A stretch of DNA of 64,000 nucleotides, taken from the NCBI RefSeq assembly GCF_000196735.1, contig NC_014551.1, forward strand, positions 1,545,001-1,609,000. Direction: 5' to 3'. This DNA comes from Bacillus amyloliquefaciens DSM 7 = ATCC 23350 (GTDB lineage Bacteria; Bacillota; Bacilli; Bacillales; Bacillaceae). A model generated the notes under the pieces. The model did no database searches. It had not been told where the DNA came from and worked only from the letters and a program-made list of their open reading frames with translations. Both the position numbers and the translations under genes were made by a program. Below are positions 6,890-17,545 of the stretch, piece by piece; position 1 is the stretch's first letter, and every line of letters begins with the position of its first letter.

Positions 6890-8218
6890 TTGAGTAAAAT
6901 TTATGTGTTAGATACGAATGTACTTTTGCAGGATCCTAACGCCATTTTTTCCTTTGAAGAAAACGAAGTTGTCATCCCTGCCGTCGTGCTGGAAGAGGTC
7001 GATTCAAAAAAGCGGTATATGGACGAGGTCGGGAGAAATGCGAGGCACGTATCTAAGCTGATAGACGGGCTCAGGGAGAAAGGAAGGCTGCACGAAAAGG
7101 TTCCGCTGGAAAGCGGAGGAACGCTCAGAATTGAATTGAACCATCGGTCATTTCATCAGCTTCAGGAAATTTTTATCGAAAAAACGAATGATAACCGCAT
7201 TTTGGCGGTGGCAAAGAATTTAAGCCTTGAGGAGGAAACGAAAGAAAACGGCCGCCTCGTCATTCTGGTCAGCAAGGATGTGCTTGTCAGGGTAAAGGCG
7301 GATGCCATCGGACTTTTGGCAGAGGACTTTTTAAACGACAGAGTCGTTGACCATGATGAGATATATAGCGGGTACAAAGATGTATTTATGAATAAAGAGC
7401 GGTTTGCCTCGTTTTATAAAAACAAACAAATTTCAGTCAAGGAGCTTCAGCAGCATCAGGTTTATCCGAATCAGTTTATGCTGATGAAAGATGAATTAGG
7501 AGGATCTTCGTCTGCGGTGGGCATGACAGATAAGAAAGGAGAGAACGTAAAAAGACTCGTCTTTGATGATGAGCACGTATGGGGGATCAGGCCGAAGAAC
7601 GTTCAGCAGACAATGGCGCTTGAACTTCTGCTGAGGGAAGATATCCCGCTTGTCACCCTGATCGGAAAAGCGGGAACGGGAAAAACCTTGCTTGCTCTCG
7701 CTGCGGGGCTTTTACAGACGGAGGATCTCGGTATTTATAAAAAACTGATTGTCGCGCGTCCCATCGTTCCGGTGGGGAAGGACATCGGATATTTGCCGGG
7801 CGAAAAAGAGGAAAAACTCAAGCCGTGGATGCAGCCGATCTTTGATAATCTTGAATTTTTGTTCAATGCGAAAAAGCCGGGTGAACTTGAAGCGATTTTG
7901 GCAGGCATCGGATCAATTCAGGTTGAGGCTCTGACATACATTCGGGGACGAAGCATTCCGGATCAGTTTATTATTATTGATGAGGCTCAGAATTTGACGA
8001 GGCACGAGGTCAAAACGCTTTTGACACGGGTTGGAGAAGGCAGCAAAATTGTCTTGATGGGCGATCCGGAGCAAATAGATCACCCATATTTAGACAGTTT
8101 GAACAACGGACTTGCTTACGTCGTAGAGCGGTTTAAAGGACAAACCGTCTCCGGCAGCGTGAAGCTTGTGAAAGGCGAAAGATCCGGCCTTGCACAGCTT
8201 GCGGCCGATTTGTTATAG
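6890..8218 (+). CDS. ylaK: PIN domain-PhoH ATPase YlaK
   Basis: A 442-residue two-domain protein. An N-terminal PIN-type ribonuclease domain ([10 protein letters not shown], residues 6-15) is followed by a PhoH-family P-loop ATPase with Walker A GKAGTGKT near residue 260 and Walker B IIIDEAQN near 360. This fusion is the PhoH2 type, proposed to couple RNA unwinding to cleavage. The TTG start at 6890 follows a GGAGGC site. The last six bases overlap the 3' end of convergent ylaL (stop codons abut), so the two mRNAs could pair. Confidence 0.92.
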   Translation: MSKIYVLDTNVLLQDPNAIFSFEENEVVIPAVVLEEVDSKKRYMDEVGRNARHVSKLIDGLREKGRLHEKVPLESGGTLRIELNHRSFHQLQEIFIEKTNDNRILAVAKNLSLEEETKENGRLVILVSKDVLVRVKADAIGLLAEDFLNDRVVDHDEIYSGYKDVFMNKERFASFYKNKQISVKELQQHQVYPNQFMLMKDELGGSSSAVGMTDKKGENVKRLVFDDEHVWGIRPKNVQQTMALELLLREDIPLVTLIGKAGTGKTLLALAAGLLQTEDLGIYKKLIVARPIVPVGKDIGYLPGEKEEKLKPWMQPIFDNLEFLFNAKKPGELEAILAGIGSIQVEALTYIRGRSIPDQFIIIDEAQNLTRHEVKTLLTRVGEGSKIVLMGDPEQIDHPYLDSLNNGLAYVVERFKGQTVSGSVKLVKGERSGLAQLAADLL

Positions 8219-8689
8219 AACTTCGATTTCTGTGACGCCTGTTATCGGCTTTTTAAAGTTGCCGTCCACGTAAAAATGGACCGGACCGCCGTCTTGAAGA
8301 GGCTTCCCCGCATCGCTGAAATGGGCGGTTGCGTCCATCGCCTTTTCAAGCGGCACCTCGGTTCTTTCAGATTCTGAAATAAATACGCACAGGACAGCGC
8401 TTTCTTTCGGCTCGGCATTTGCTAAAACAGCGCCGAGCTTCATGGCGAAGCTGCCGTTCATTAATCTTTCTTTTTCATAACGTTTTTCGCTTTTTAAAGT
8501 CGGCGGCGAAATGCGCCCTTCTCTGATCACCCGTTCCGGATCAAGCGTATGCTCCTGGGTTTCTGCAGAGACGTCTGAATGAACGGGCTGATTGTTTTCA
8601 AACGGAAACTTGCGGTCATCGAAAATCCAGACACTCGGATCAATTGTAATCGGGTATGTAACATTGCCTTTTACTTGAATAACGCTCAT
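8213..8689 (-). CDS. ylaL: Conserved cytosolic protein YlaL
   Basis: A 158-residue soluble protein without signal or membrane segment (begins [21 protein letters not shown]). Size and place match YlaL. A GGGGG site lies upstream of the ATG. No catalytic motif is evident and I give no function. Convergent with ylaK, overlapping its stop by 6 bp; divergent from glsA2. Confidence 0.82.
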   Translation of the reverse strand: MSVIQVKGNVTYPITIDPSVWIFDDRKFPFENNQPVHSDVSAETQEHTLDPERVIREGRISPPTLKSEKRYEKERLMNGSFAMKLGAVLANAEPKESAVLCVFISESERTEVPLEKAMDATAHFSDAGKPLQDGGPVHFYVDGNFKKPITGVTEIEVL

Positions 8690-8791
8690 GGTGAAGCCCC
8701 CCTTTAATTAAAGTATAAAAGTTTTCGCATGAATTGTCACTTTGCGTCGCAAATTAGATGTAAACAACGGCAGCGAAGTGAGGGGATCGAA

Positions 8792-9739
8792 ATGGTATGC
8801 CGGCATTACCAGGAGCTGGACGCATTCGTTCAAGAAGCGAAAAAAAAGACCGGAGAAGGCAAAGTGGCAGACTATATTCCGGCTCTGGCTGAATCAGGGC
8901 AAGACAGCCTTTCGGTCACGATTTATCATGCGGAAAATACATGTCTGACGGCAGGCGACGCCGACCGGACATTTACGCTGCAGAGCATTTCGAAGGTGCT
9001 TTCTCTGGCGCTCGTACTGATGGATTACGGAAAGGAAAAGGTATTCAGCTGCGTGGGGCAGGAGCCGACCGGCGACCCGTTTAATTCTATGATTAAGCTT
9101 GAGACAGTGAATCCGGGCAAGCCTTTAAATCCGATGATTAATGCGGGAGCTCTCGTCGTTACGAGTTTAATTAAGGGGCATTCGCCGAAAGACCGGCTGA
9201 ATTATCTGCTCGGATTCATCAGAAGACTTGCGAATAATCAGGAAATTACATACTGCAGACATGTCGCAGAATCGGAATTCAGTTCATCCATGATCAATCG
9301 GGCAATGTGTTATTACATGAAGCAATATGGCATTTTTAAAGGCGATGTTGAAGAGGTTATGGATTTGTATACAAAACAGTGCGCGATTAAGATGAGCAGT
9401 CTTGATTTAGCCAAAATCGGCTGCGTATTCGCACTTGACGGCAAGCATCCGGAAACCGGGGAGCAGGTCATTAAAAAAGATGTGGCGAGAATCTGCAAGA
9501 CGTTTATGGTGACATGCGGCATGTACAATGCGAGCGGTGAATTCGCAATCAAGGTCGGCATTCCCGCAAAAAGCGGCGTTTCGGGAGGCATCATGGGCAT
9601 TTCGCCGTATAATTTCGGAATCGGTATATTTGGCCCGGCGCTTGATGAAAAAGGCAACAGCATCGCGGGTGTGAAGCTTTTGGAAATCATGTCTGAGAAA
9701 TACAGGCTGAGTTATTTTTTGAAACATTTTTTATCATAA
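8792..9739 (+). CDS. glsA2: Glutaminase
   Basis: A 315-residue serine-dependent glutaminase that hydrolyses L-glutamine to glutamate and ammonia. The catalytic Ser-x-x-Lys is in FTLQSISKVL, near residues 60-70. Also conserved are QEPTGDPFNS, NPMINAGAL, and the C-terminal AKSGVSGGIMG loop. The ATG at 8792 (MVCRHYQELD) is chosen because AGGGGA precedes it and family N-termini begin there; an in-frame ATG 63 bp upstream has no ribosome site. B. subtilis carries this as glsA2 (ylaM), apart from the ybgJ paralogue. No transporter gene is adjacent. Confidence 0.93.
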   Translation: MVCRHYQELDAFVQEAKKKTGEGKVADYIPALAESGQDSLSVTIYHAENTCLTAGDADRTFTLQSISKVLSLALVLMDYGKEKVFSCVGQEPTGDPFNSMIKLETVNPGKPLNPMINAGALVVTSLIKGHSPKDRLNYLLGFIRRLANNQEITYCRHVAESEFSSSMINRAMCYYMKQYGIFKGDVEEVMDLYTKQCAIKMSSLDLAKIGCVFALDGKHPETGEQVIKKDVARICKTFMVTCGMYNASGEFAIKVGIPAKSGVSGGIMGISPYNFGIGIFGPALDEKGNSIAGVKLLEIMSEKYRLSYFLKHFLS

Positions 9740-9756
9740 CATCTGCTTAAATCCTC

Positions 9757-9785
9757 TTGCAATTTCACCTGATACCCTTTATGAT
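9757..9785 (+). promoter_or_regulatory. SigA promoter of ylaN
   Basis: TTGCAA (9757-9762) and TATGAT (9780-9785) with a 17 bp spacer, about 45 bp before the ylaN TTG start. Confidence 0.7.
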
Positions 9786-9829
9786 AAATAGAAGAATTAG
9801 GTACTCGCCTGGGGAACGGAGGGATACTT

Positions 9830-10111
9830 TTGGCTTCAGAGATTATAGTTGACCATCAGCAGAAGGCATTCGAGCTGTTGAAGCTGGATGCTGAGAAGAT
9901 TTTGAAGCTGATCCGAGTACAAATGGATAACTTAACGATGCCTCAATGTCCTCTGTACGAAGAGGTCTTGGATACTCAGATGTTCGGACTGTCGAGGGAA
10001 ATCGATTTTGCTGTCCGCCTGGGATTAGTTGATGAAAACGACGGAAAAGAACTGCTGGACAGACTTGAAAGAGAACTGTCTGCTTTGCATGACGCGTTTA
10101 CAGGAAAATAA
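9830..10111 (+). CDS. ylaN: YlaN, small helical protein of iron homeostasis
   Basis: A 93-residue, all-helical acidic protein (DUF1507 family), TTG start after GGAGGG. B. subtilis YlaN is essential under iron-poor conditions and has been reported to bind Fur. It has its own SigA promoter and terminator, so it is a single-gene unit. The sequence from [20 protein letters not shown] on is as in B. subtilis. Confidence 0.92.
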   Translation: MASEIIVDHQQKAFELLKLDAEKILKLIRVQMDNLTMPQCPLYEEVLDTQMFGLSREIDFAVRLGLVDENDGKELLDRLERELSALHDAFTGK

Positions 10112-10117
10112 ATGATC

Positions 10118-10150
10118 AAACTCAAACTATTTAACGGTTTGGGTTTTTTT
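10118..10150 (+). terminator. Terminator of ylaN
   Basis: AAACTCAAAC pairs (with G-T wobble) with GTTTGGGTTT, followed by seven T. Confidence 0.75.
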
Positions 10151-10242
10151 ATAACCGTAAACCGTTATTTTTGCATCTTCTTTTCGTAAGACGGTCTCTT
10201 AATCTGCATTTCATCCGAAAAACTATAAAGAAACTGCGTAAA

Positions 10243-10270
10243 TTGTTTATGAATTATAGTAAAATATAAT
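10243..10270 (+). promoter_or_regulatory. SigA promoter of ftsW
   Basis: TTGTTT (10243-10248), 16 bp, TATAAT (10265-10270), 46 bp before the ftsW ATG. Confidence 0.6.
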
Positions 10271-10316
10271 ACGCAATAAGTATTAAACGTAAGCTTTAAG
10301 CAGGAAAGAGGATGTT

Positions 10317-11528
10317 ATGTTTAAAAGAATGTTAAAATCTTACGATTATTCATTGATATGCGCTATCATTCTGCTGTGCAGTTTCGGATTGGTAATGGTA
10401 TACAGCTCAAGCATGATTACCGCTGTTATGCGTTACGGCGTGAGCAGCGACTATTTTTTTAAACGGCAGCTGTTCGCCGTCATTGCAGGGCTCGTGCTGT
10501 TTATCATCGCGGCCGTTTTTCCGTACAAAGTGTTTGCCCATCAAAAGATTCAGAAAATAATACTGCTTGCGTCAGTGGCTGCGCTGTGCGCGCTGTTTGT
10601 TTTCGGACATGTTGCCGGAAACGCGCAAAGCTGGTTTAAAATCGGCGGAATGGCCATTCAGCCGGGGGAATTTGTCAAGCTGACCCTGATTCTGTATCTT
10701 GCCGCGGTGTACGCGAAGAAACAAAGCTACATCGATCAGCTTTTGACAGGAGTTGCGCCGCCGGTGATCGTTACCGTCGTCATTTGTGCGCTTATCGCCA
10801 TTCAGCCTGACTTCGGAACGGCGATGATTATCGGTCTAATCGCGTTTTGCGTCATTATGTGCTCGGGATTCAGCGGAAAGACGCTGCTGAAACTGGTTCT
10901 CCTGGCGGGAATCGTATTACTCCTTGTCAGCCCGATCATCTATCTGAAATGGGATGATATTTTGACACCCGGGCGCATGAGCCGGTTTGAAAGCCTTGAA
11001 AATCCGTTTAAATACGCCAGCACATCAGGCCTGCAGATTATAAATTCGTATTATGCGATCGGCTCAGGCGGCTTTTTCGGCCTCGGTCTCGGAGAAAGCA
11101 TTCAAAAATACGGATATCTGCCGGAGTCGCATACAGACTTTATTATGGCGGTTATTTCAGAGGAGCTCGGTATATTCGGCGTCCTGTTCGTCATTGTGCT
11201 GCTTGCTTTTATCGTGTTAAAAGGCTTTTATATTGCGAGAAAATGTGAAGATCCGTTCGGGAGCCTCTTGGCAATCGGGATTTCCAGCATGATTGCGATA
11301 CAGACTTTCATCAATCTCGGCGGTGTCAGCGGTTTAATTCCGATCACAGGTGTTCCGCTGCCGTTTATCAGCTACGGAGGCTCGTCAATGTTCTTGTTAT
11401 TAACGAGCGCCGGTATTTTGGTGAATGTGAGTATGCATGTCAAGTACTCGGAAAAGAAGAAAAAGAGGGAACCGATTCCGTCTAAGGGGGTAAAAAGACG
11501 GCAGGCGGAAAAAACTGTGTATCTGTAA
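10317..11528 (+). CDS. ftsW: Septal peptidoglycan glycosyltransferase FtsW (SEDS)
   Basis: A 403-residue polytopic SEDS protein with about ten transmembrane helices. With PBP2B it polymerises lipid II at the division septum. SEDS hallmarks are YSSS near the first helix, the SRFESLENPF loop, LPESHTDFI and the final ITGVPLPFISYGGSS. The ATG at 10317 follows an AGGAAAGAGGA site. It sits outside the dcw cluster, between ylaN and pycA, as in B. subtilis. The sporulation paralogue spoVE is in the same window (47230-48330). Confidence 0.95.
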   Translation: MFKRMLKSYDYSLICAIILLCSFGLVMVYSSSMITAVMRYGVSSDYFFKRQLFAVIAGLVLFIIAAVFPYKVFAHQKIQKIILLASVAALCALFVFGHVAGNAQSWFKIGGMAIQPGEFVKLTLILYLAAVYAKKQSYIDQLLTGVAPPVIVTVVICALIAIQPDFGTAMIIGLIAFCVIMCSGFSGKTLLKLVLLAGIVLLLVSPIIYLKWDDILTPGRMSRFESLENPFKYASTSGLQIINSYYAIGSGGFFGLGLGESIQKYGYLPESHTDFIMAVISEELGIFGVLFVIVLLAFIVLKGFYIARKCEDPFGSLLAIGISSMIAIQTFINLGGVSGLIPITGVPLPFISYGGSSMFLLLTSAGILVNVSMHVKYSEKKKKREPIPSKGVKRRQAEKTVYL

Positions 11529-11603
11529 AAAACAAGTGTATACACAGGGCGGATATTCCTTTATTATAAACTACATATTTATTAGGCCAAGGGGGAGAAA
11601 AGT

Positions 11604-14600
11604 TTGTCACAACAATCCATCCAAAAAGTGTTAGTAGCAAACAGGGGAGAAATTGCGATCCGGATTTTCCGGGCGTGCACAGAATTGAACATCAGAACGG
11701 TAGCCGTTTATTCAAAAGAAGATTCAGGTTCCTACCACCGCTATAAAGCGGATGAAGCCTATCTTGTCGGAGAAGGCAAAAAACCGATTGACGCGTATCT
11801 TGATATTGAAGGGATTATTGAGATCGCGAAAAGAAACGGCGTTGATGCCATTCATCCGGGCTATGGATTTCTGTCTGAAAATATCCAATTTGCGAGACGC
11901 TGTGAAGAAGAGGGCATCGTATTTATCGGACCGACGTCAGCGCATTTGGATATGTTCGGAGATAAGGTCAAGGCCAGAGAGCAGGCGGAAAAAGCCGGCA
12001 TCCCCGTTATTCCGGGGAGTGACGGGCCTGCCGAAACATTAAAAGATGTCGAACAATTCGCAAAAGTACACGGATTTCCGTTTATTATTAAAGCGTCGCT
12101 CGGAGGCGGCGGCCGCGGAATGAGAATCGTCAGGAACGAAAACGAATTGAAAGATTCGTTTGAGCGGGCCAAATCCGAAGCGAAAGCCGCATTCGGAAAC
12201 GACGAAGTGTATGTTGAAAAACTGATCGAAAATCCTAAGCATATTGAAGTTCAGGTGATCGGAGATAAAGAAGGAAATGTCGTCCATCTGTATGAGCGGG
12301 ACTGTTCCGTTCAAAGACGGCATCAAAAGGTCATTGAGGTGGCGCCGAGCGTGTCCTTACAGCCTGAATTAAGAGACGAGATCTGTGAAGCGGCTGTCGC
12401 ACTTGCGAAAAATGTCGGCTATATCAACGCTGGAACAGTGGAATTTCTCGTAGCGGACGGTGAATTTTACTTTATTGAAGTGAATCCGCGCGTACAAGTG
12501 GAGCATACGATTACGGAAATGATTACGGGGGTTGATATCGTTCAGACGCAAATCCTCGTCGCGCAGGGCCACGGTCTGCACAGCCGTGCCGTCAACATCC
12601 CTCATCAGAAAGACATTTTTACAAACGGGTATGCGATACAGTCACGCGTGACCACTGAAGATCCGCTGAATGACTTTATGCCTGACACGGGTAAAATTAT
12701 GGCTTACCGCTCAGGCGGCGGCTTCGGCGTGCGTCTTGATACTGGGAACAGCTTCCAAGGCGCCGTCATCACGCCTTATTATGATTCACTGCTCGTCAAG
12801 CTGTCGACATGGGCGCTGACGTTTGAACAGGCATCCGCAAAAATGGTCCGCAACCTGCAGGAATTCAGAATCAGGGGCATTAAGACCAATATCCCGTTTC
12901 TTGAAAACGTGGCAAAGCATGAAAAATTCCTGACGGGACAATACGATACATCGTTTATCGACACAACGCCTGAGCTGTTTGTTTTTCCTAAACAGAAGGA
13001 CCGCGGAACAAAAATGCTTTCCTATATCGGCAATGTAACGGTGAACGGTTTTCCGGGAATCGGAAAAAAAGAAAAACCTGCGTTTGATAAGCCCCAGACT
13101 GTTACGTTAGGTATCGGCGAAAAGCCGGCAAGCGGCACGAAGCAGATTCTTGATGAAAGAGGCGCTGAAGGGCTTGCTGACTGGGTGAAAGAGCAGAAAT
13201 CCGTACTTCTGACCGATACAACGTTCAGGGATGCCCATCAGTCCCTGCTTGCAACCCGGATCAGATCCAATGACTTGAAAAAAATCGCAAACCCTACGGC
13301 TGCTCTGTGGCCTGAACTGTTCAGCCTTGAAATGTGGGGTGGGGCGACATTTGATGTAGCGTACCGTTTCTTAAAGGAAGATCCTTGGAAACGCCTTGAA
13401 GATCTCCGCAAGGAAGTGCCGAACACATTGTTCCAGATGCTGCTTCGTTCATCAAATGCCGTCGGCTATACAAACTATCCGGACAATGTCATTCAAAAAT
13501 TTGTCCGGCAGTCAGCAGCATCAGGTATTGACGTATTCCGGATCTTTGACAGCCTGAACTGGGTGAAAGGGATGACGCTGGCCATCGATGCCGTCCGTGA
13601 AACCGGAAAAGTGGCGGAGGCTGCGATTTGTTATACGGGAGATATTCTTGATAAGAGCCGGACGAAGTATGATCTGAAATACTATCTTTCTATGGCAAAA
13701 GAGCTTGAGGCATCGGGAGCGCATATTCTCGGCATTAAAGACATGGCCGGTCTTTTGAAACCTCAAGCCGCATACGAACTTGTCTCAGCGCTGAAGGAAA
13801 CGATTGATATTCCCGTTCATCTTCACACGCATGATACGAGCGGCAACGGCGTCTTTCTCTATGCCAAAGCCGTTGAAGCGGGTGTGGATATCGTAGATGT
13901 CGCCGTCAGCTCAATGGCGGGTCTGACTTCACAGCCGAGTGCAAGCGGATTTTATCATGCGCTTGAAGGAAACAGCCGCCGTCCTGAAATGGATGTCCGG
14001 CAGGTTGAAAGACTGTCACAATATTGGGAATCCGTCCGTCAATATTACAGTGAATTTGAAAGCGGGATGAAGTCTCCGCATACTGAGATTTATAATCACG
14101 AAATGCCGGGCGGACAGTACAGCAATCTGCAGCAGCAGGCAAAAGGAGTCGGCCTCGGCGACCGCTGGAATGAAGTGAAAGACATGTACAGCGTCGTCAA
14201 CCGCATGTTCGGCGACGTCGTTAAAGTAACGCCTTCTTCCAAAGTCGTCGGAGATATGGCGCTTTACATGGTGCAAAACAATTTAACGGAACAAGATGTT
14301 TATGATAAAGGCGAAACTCTTGATTTTCCGGATTCTGTTGTTGAGCTCTTTAAAGGACAGATCGGCCAGCCGCACGGCGGATTTCCGGAAAAACTGCAAA
14401 AGCTCGTTCTAAAAGGACAGACGCCGATTAAGGTAAGACCGGGTGAACTGCTTGAACCGGTATCTTTTGAAGGCATCAAAGAAGAATGGAAAGAAACTCA
14501 TCAGATGGAATTGAGTGATCAGGACGCAATCGCGTATGCTCTTTATCCGAAGGTATTCACTGAATACGTTAAAACGGCTGAACGCTTCGGTGATATTTCC

Positions 14601-15050
14601 GTATTGGACACACCGACTTTCTTCTACGGCATGAGGCTCGGTGAAGAAATCGAAGTGGAAATCGAGCGAGGAAAAACGCTGATCGTAAAGCTTGTGTCTA
14701 TCGGTGAACCGCAGCCTGATGCGACACGTGTCGTTTATTTTGAGTTGAACGGCCAGCCTCGTGAGGTGGTCATTAAAGATGAAAGCATTAAATCATCCGT
14801 ACAGGAAAAATTAAAGGCCGATCGGACAAACCCAAGCCACATCGCAGCATCAATGCCGGGAACCGTTATTAAATTGTTAACGCAAACCGGTGCGAAGGTG
14901 AACAAAGGGGATCATCTGATGATTAATGAAGCGATGAAAATGGAGACGACGGTGCAGGCGCCGTTCTCCGGGACGATTCAGCAGATTCATGTGAAAAACG
15001 GTGAACCGATTCAGACAGGCGATTTACTGATTGAGATTGAAAAAGCGTAG
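11604..15050 (+). CDS. pycA: Pyruvate carboxylase
   Basis: A 1148-residue biotin enzyme that carboxylates pyruvate to oxaloacetate, refilling the TCA cycle. In order: biotin carboxylase domain (about 1-460, with the ATP-grasp loop GGGGRGM), carboxyltransferase TIM barrel (about 530-830, starting near LLTDTTFRDAHQSLLATR with HLHTHDTSGNG as metal site), and a C-terminal biotin carrier domain with the biotinylated Lys1112 in NEAMKMET. TTG start after AAGGGGGAG. It is a single gene with its own terminator. Length matches single-chain pyruvate carboxylases. Confidence 0.97.
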   Translation: MSQQSIQKVLVANRGEIAIRIFRACTELNIRTVAVYSKEDSGSYHRYKADEAYLVGEGKKPIDAYLDIEGIIEIAKRNGVDAIHPGYGFLSENIQFARRCEEEGIVFIGPTSAHLDMFGDKVKAREQAEKAGIPVIPGSDGPAETLKDVEQFAKVHGFPFIIKASLGGGGRGMRIVRNENELKDSFERAKSEAKAAFGNDEVYVEKLIENPKHIEVQVIGDKEGNVVHLYERDCSVQRRHQKVIEVAPSVSLQPELRDEICEAAVALAKNVGYINAGTVEFLVADGEFYFIEVNPRVQVEHTITEMITGVDIVQTQILVAQGHGLHSRAVNIPHQKDIFTNGYAIQSRVTTEDPLNDFMPDTGKIMAYRSGGGFGVRLDTGNSFQGAVITPYYDSLLVKLSTWALTFEQASAKMVRNLQEFRIRGIKTNIPFLENVAKHEKFLTGQYDTSFIDTTPELFVFPKQKDRGTKMLSYIGNVTVNGFPGIGKKEKPAFDKPQTVTLGIGEKPASGTKQILDERGAEGLADWVKEQKSVLLTDTTFRDAHQSLLATRIRSNDLKKIANPTAALWPELFSLEMWGGATFDVAYRFLKEDPWKRLEDLRKEVPNTLFQMLLRSSNAVGYTNYPDNVIQKFVRQSAASGIDVFRIFDSLNWVKGMTLAIDAVRETGKVAEAAICYTGDILDKSRTKYDLKYYLSMAKELEASGAHILGIKDMAGLLKPQAAYELVSALKETIDIPVHLHTHDTSGNGVFLYAKAVEAGVDIVDVAVSSMAGLTSQPSASGFYHALEGNSRRPEMDVRQVERLSQYWESVRQYYSEFESGMKSPHTEIYNHEMPGGQYSNLQQQAKGVGLGDRWNEVKDMYSVVNRMFGDVVKVTPSSKVVGDMALYMVQNNLTEQDVYDKGETLDFPDSVVELFKGQIGQPHGGFPEKLQKLVLKGQTPIKVRPGELLEPVSFEGIKEEWKETHQMELSDQDAIAYALYPKVFTEYVKTAERFGDISVLDTPTFFYGMRLGEEIEVEIERGKTLIVKLVSIGEPQPDATRVVYFELNGQPREVVIKDESIKSSVQEKLKADRTNPSHIAASMPGTVIKLLTQTGAKVNKGDHLMINEAMKMETTVQAPFSGTIQQIHVKNGEPIQTGDLLIEIEKA

Positions 15051-15056
15051 AATTTA

Positions 15057-15094
15057 AAAAAACCTGATCCGCACCATTGCGGTCAGGTTTTTTG
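15057..15094 (+). terminator. Terminator of pycA
   Basis: AAAAAACCTGA-CCGCA stem pairs with TGCGG-TCAGGTTTTTT around a CCAT loop. Confidence 0.85.
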
Positions 15095-15102
15095 TATGTA
15101 AA

Positions 15103-15130
15103 AAGGCCGAAGCTCTAACGCTTCGGCCTT
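15103..15130 (-). terminator. Terminator of ctaA
   Basis: An 11-bp perfect stem AAGGCCGAAGC / GCTTCGGCCTT, followed on the minus strand by TTTTTAC-type sequence, 11 bp past the ctaA stop. Confidence 0.8.
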
Positions 15131-15140
15131 CTCATGTACC

Positions 15141-16082
<942 letters not shown>

Positions 16083-16158
16083 TTAACAAACTGGACAAAA
16101 TGATATACGTACCAAGTGTAAGCGAATATGTGTTTTGTGGCAATTCTCAATTCTGTTT

Positions 16159-16167
16159 GTTCACAAA
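16159..16167. promoter_or_regulatory. Possible ResD-type site near ctaA
   Basis: GTTCACAAA (reverse complement TTTGTGAAC) resembles ResD-binding sequences. A second copy is at 16284-16292. In B. subtilis, ResD controls ctaA from this region. No gene is visible in the 16068-16410 gap. Confidence 0.4.
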
Positions 16168-16283
16168 AATATAATAGAATTAAGACTTCTTAGATAATGG
16201 GGTTGATTATTCCAAATGGGTCTGATAGAAATAAAGTAACCGCTTTATTACGAAATCGGCGGAGATGGTAAAATTCATAAAAA

Positions 16284-16292
16284 GTTCACAAA
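16284..16292. promoter_or_regulatory. Second GTTCACAAA ResD-type site, ctaB side
   Basis: An identical GTTCACAAA 125 bp from the first, placed to serve ctaB transcription. Assigned from sequence similarity only. Confidence 0.35.
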
Positions 16293-16363
16293 TAAATTCC
16301 TGTTTCTCGTTTAATATTTAAGAGGATGTTTTTTTACAGGTCATTATCTTGTATGATAGAGTT

Positions 16364-16383
16364 GCAGGTCTTAAAAAACCTGC
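16364..16383 (+). other. Hairpin in the ctaB leader
   Basis: GCAGGT (16364-16369) and ACCTGC (16378-16383) form a stem with an 8-nt A-rich loop, 28 bp before ctaB. The following TTTAGGTTTG is only a weak T tract, so it could be a leaky attenuator or an mRNA-stabilising hairpin. Confidence 0.5.
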
Positions 16384-16410
16384 TTTAGGTTTGTAAGGGA
16401 GGTTTGCGTT

Positions 16411-17328
16411 ATGGCTAATTCCAGAATTTTAAATGATACAGCTATAGACGGACAGATTGAAGAGACGACGGCGTGGAAGGATTTTCTTTCACTTATCAAA
16501 ATAGGAATCGTCAATTCGAATTTAATTACGACTTTTACCGGCATGTGGCTTGCGTTACATATATCCGGTCTGAGTTTTTTAGGCAATTTAAACACTGTGC
16601 TTCTTACATTAATAGGGTCTTCTTTGATCATCGCCGGTTCTTGTGCGATTAACAACTATTACGACCGTGATATTGATCATTTAATGGAACGCACGAAAGT
16701 AAGACCGACGGTTACCGGAAAGATTCAGCCGAATCAAGCGCTGTGGTCAGGAATTTTACTCATTGCTTTAGGACTTATCATGCTTTTGATGACCACCGTG
16801 ATGGCTGCAGTCATCGGTTTTATCGGCGTGTTTACGTACGTTGTTCTTTATACAATGTGGACGAAACGCCGCTATACGATTAATACGGTTGTCGGAAGCG
16901 TATCAGGCGCCGTGCCGCCGTTAATCGGCTGGACAGCGGTTGAAGGGCACATCGGTGTTGTCGCATGGGTATTATTCATGATTTTATTCATCTGGCAGAT
17001 TCCGCACTTTTTAGCGCTTGCGATTAAGAAGACGGAAGATTACAGAGCAGCGAATATTCCGATGCTTCCGGTCGTGCACGGCTTTGAAGTGACGAAAAGA
17101 CAGATTATTGTCTGGGTTGCATGTCTGCTGCCGCTTCCGTTTTTCCTCGGCAGTCTCGGTCTTCCGATCGTGATTCTCGGCACTCTGCTGAATGTCGGAT
17201 GGCTTGTTCTCGGACTGATGGGATTCCGTATGAAAAACATCATGAAGTGGGCAACTCTTATGTTTGTCTATTCGCTTAATTACATGACCATTTATTTTGT
17301 AGCGATGGTGGTCTTCACGCTGTTTTAA
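16411..17328 (+). CDS. ctaB: Protoheme IX farnesyltransferase (heme O synthase)
   Basis: A 305-residue UbiA-family prenyltransferase that adds farnesyl to heme B, giving heme O. The prenyl-diphosphate/Mg site [16 protein letters not shown] is at about residues 81-96 and a second Asp-containing loop [16 protein letters not shown] follows. Nine or so transmembrane helices. GGGAGG upstream of the ATG. First gene of the cta operon; CtaA uses its product. A terminator separates it from ctaC, so the oxidase genes can be expressed at a different level. Confidence 0.96.
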   Translation: MANSRILNDTAIDGQIEETTAWKDFLSLIKIGIVNSNLITTFTGMWLALHISGLSFLGNLNTVLLTLIGSSLIIAGSCAINNYYDRDIDHLMERTKVRPTVTGKIQPNQALWSGILLIALGLIMLLMTTVMAAVIGFIGVFTYVVLYTMWTKRRYTINTVVGSVSGAVPPLIGWTAVEGHIGVVAWVLFMILFIWQIPHFLALAIKKTEDYRAANIPMLPVVHGFEVTKRQIIVWVACLLPLPFFLGSLGLPIVILGTLLNVGWLVLGLMGFRMKNIMKWATLMFVYSLNYMTIYFVAMVVFTLF

Positions 17329-17380
17329 TTGAATAATGAGCTTGTTTGATCGCCAAAACAAACAATGACAACTAGTAAAC

Positions 17381-17420
17381 GCCGCCTTGACCTTTTGTTT
17401 AATCAGGCGGCTTTGCTTTT
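17381..17420 (+). terminator. Terminator-like hairpin between ctaB and ctaC
   Basis: GCCGCC-TTGA (17381-17390) pairs with TCA-GGCGGC (17403-17411) with one bulge, followed by TTTGCTTTT. Confidence 0.7.
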
Positions 17421-17545
17421 ATACATAGATGGAATTTTAAGTAAAAAATCTCATATTTTAAGTAATGAGGAAATGAAGTATTTCAGCTGGAAGCAGATTT
17501 ACTGCTTGTGCATCTTGTACTGATTCAAAAAAGGGGTTGGGTGAA

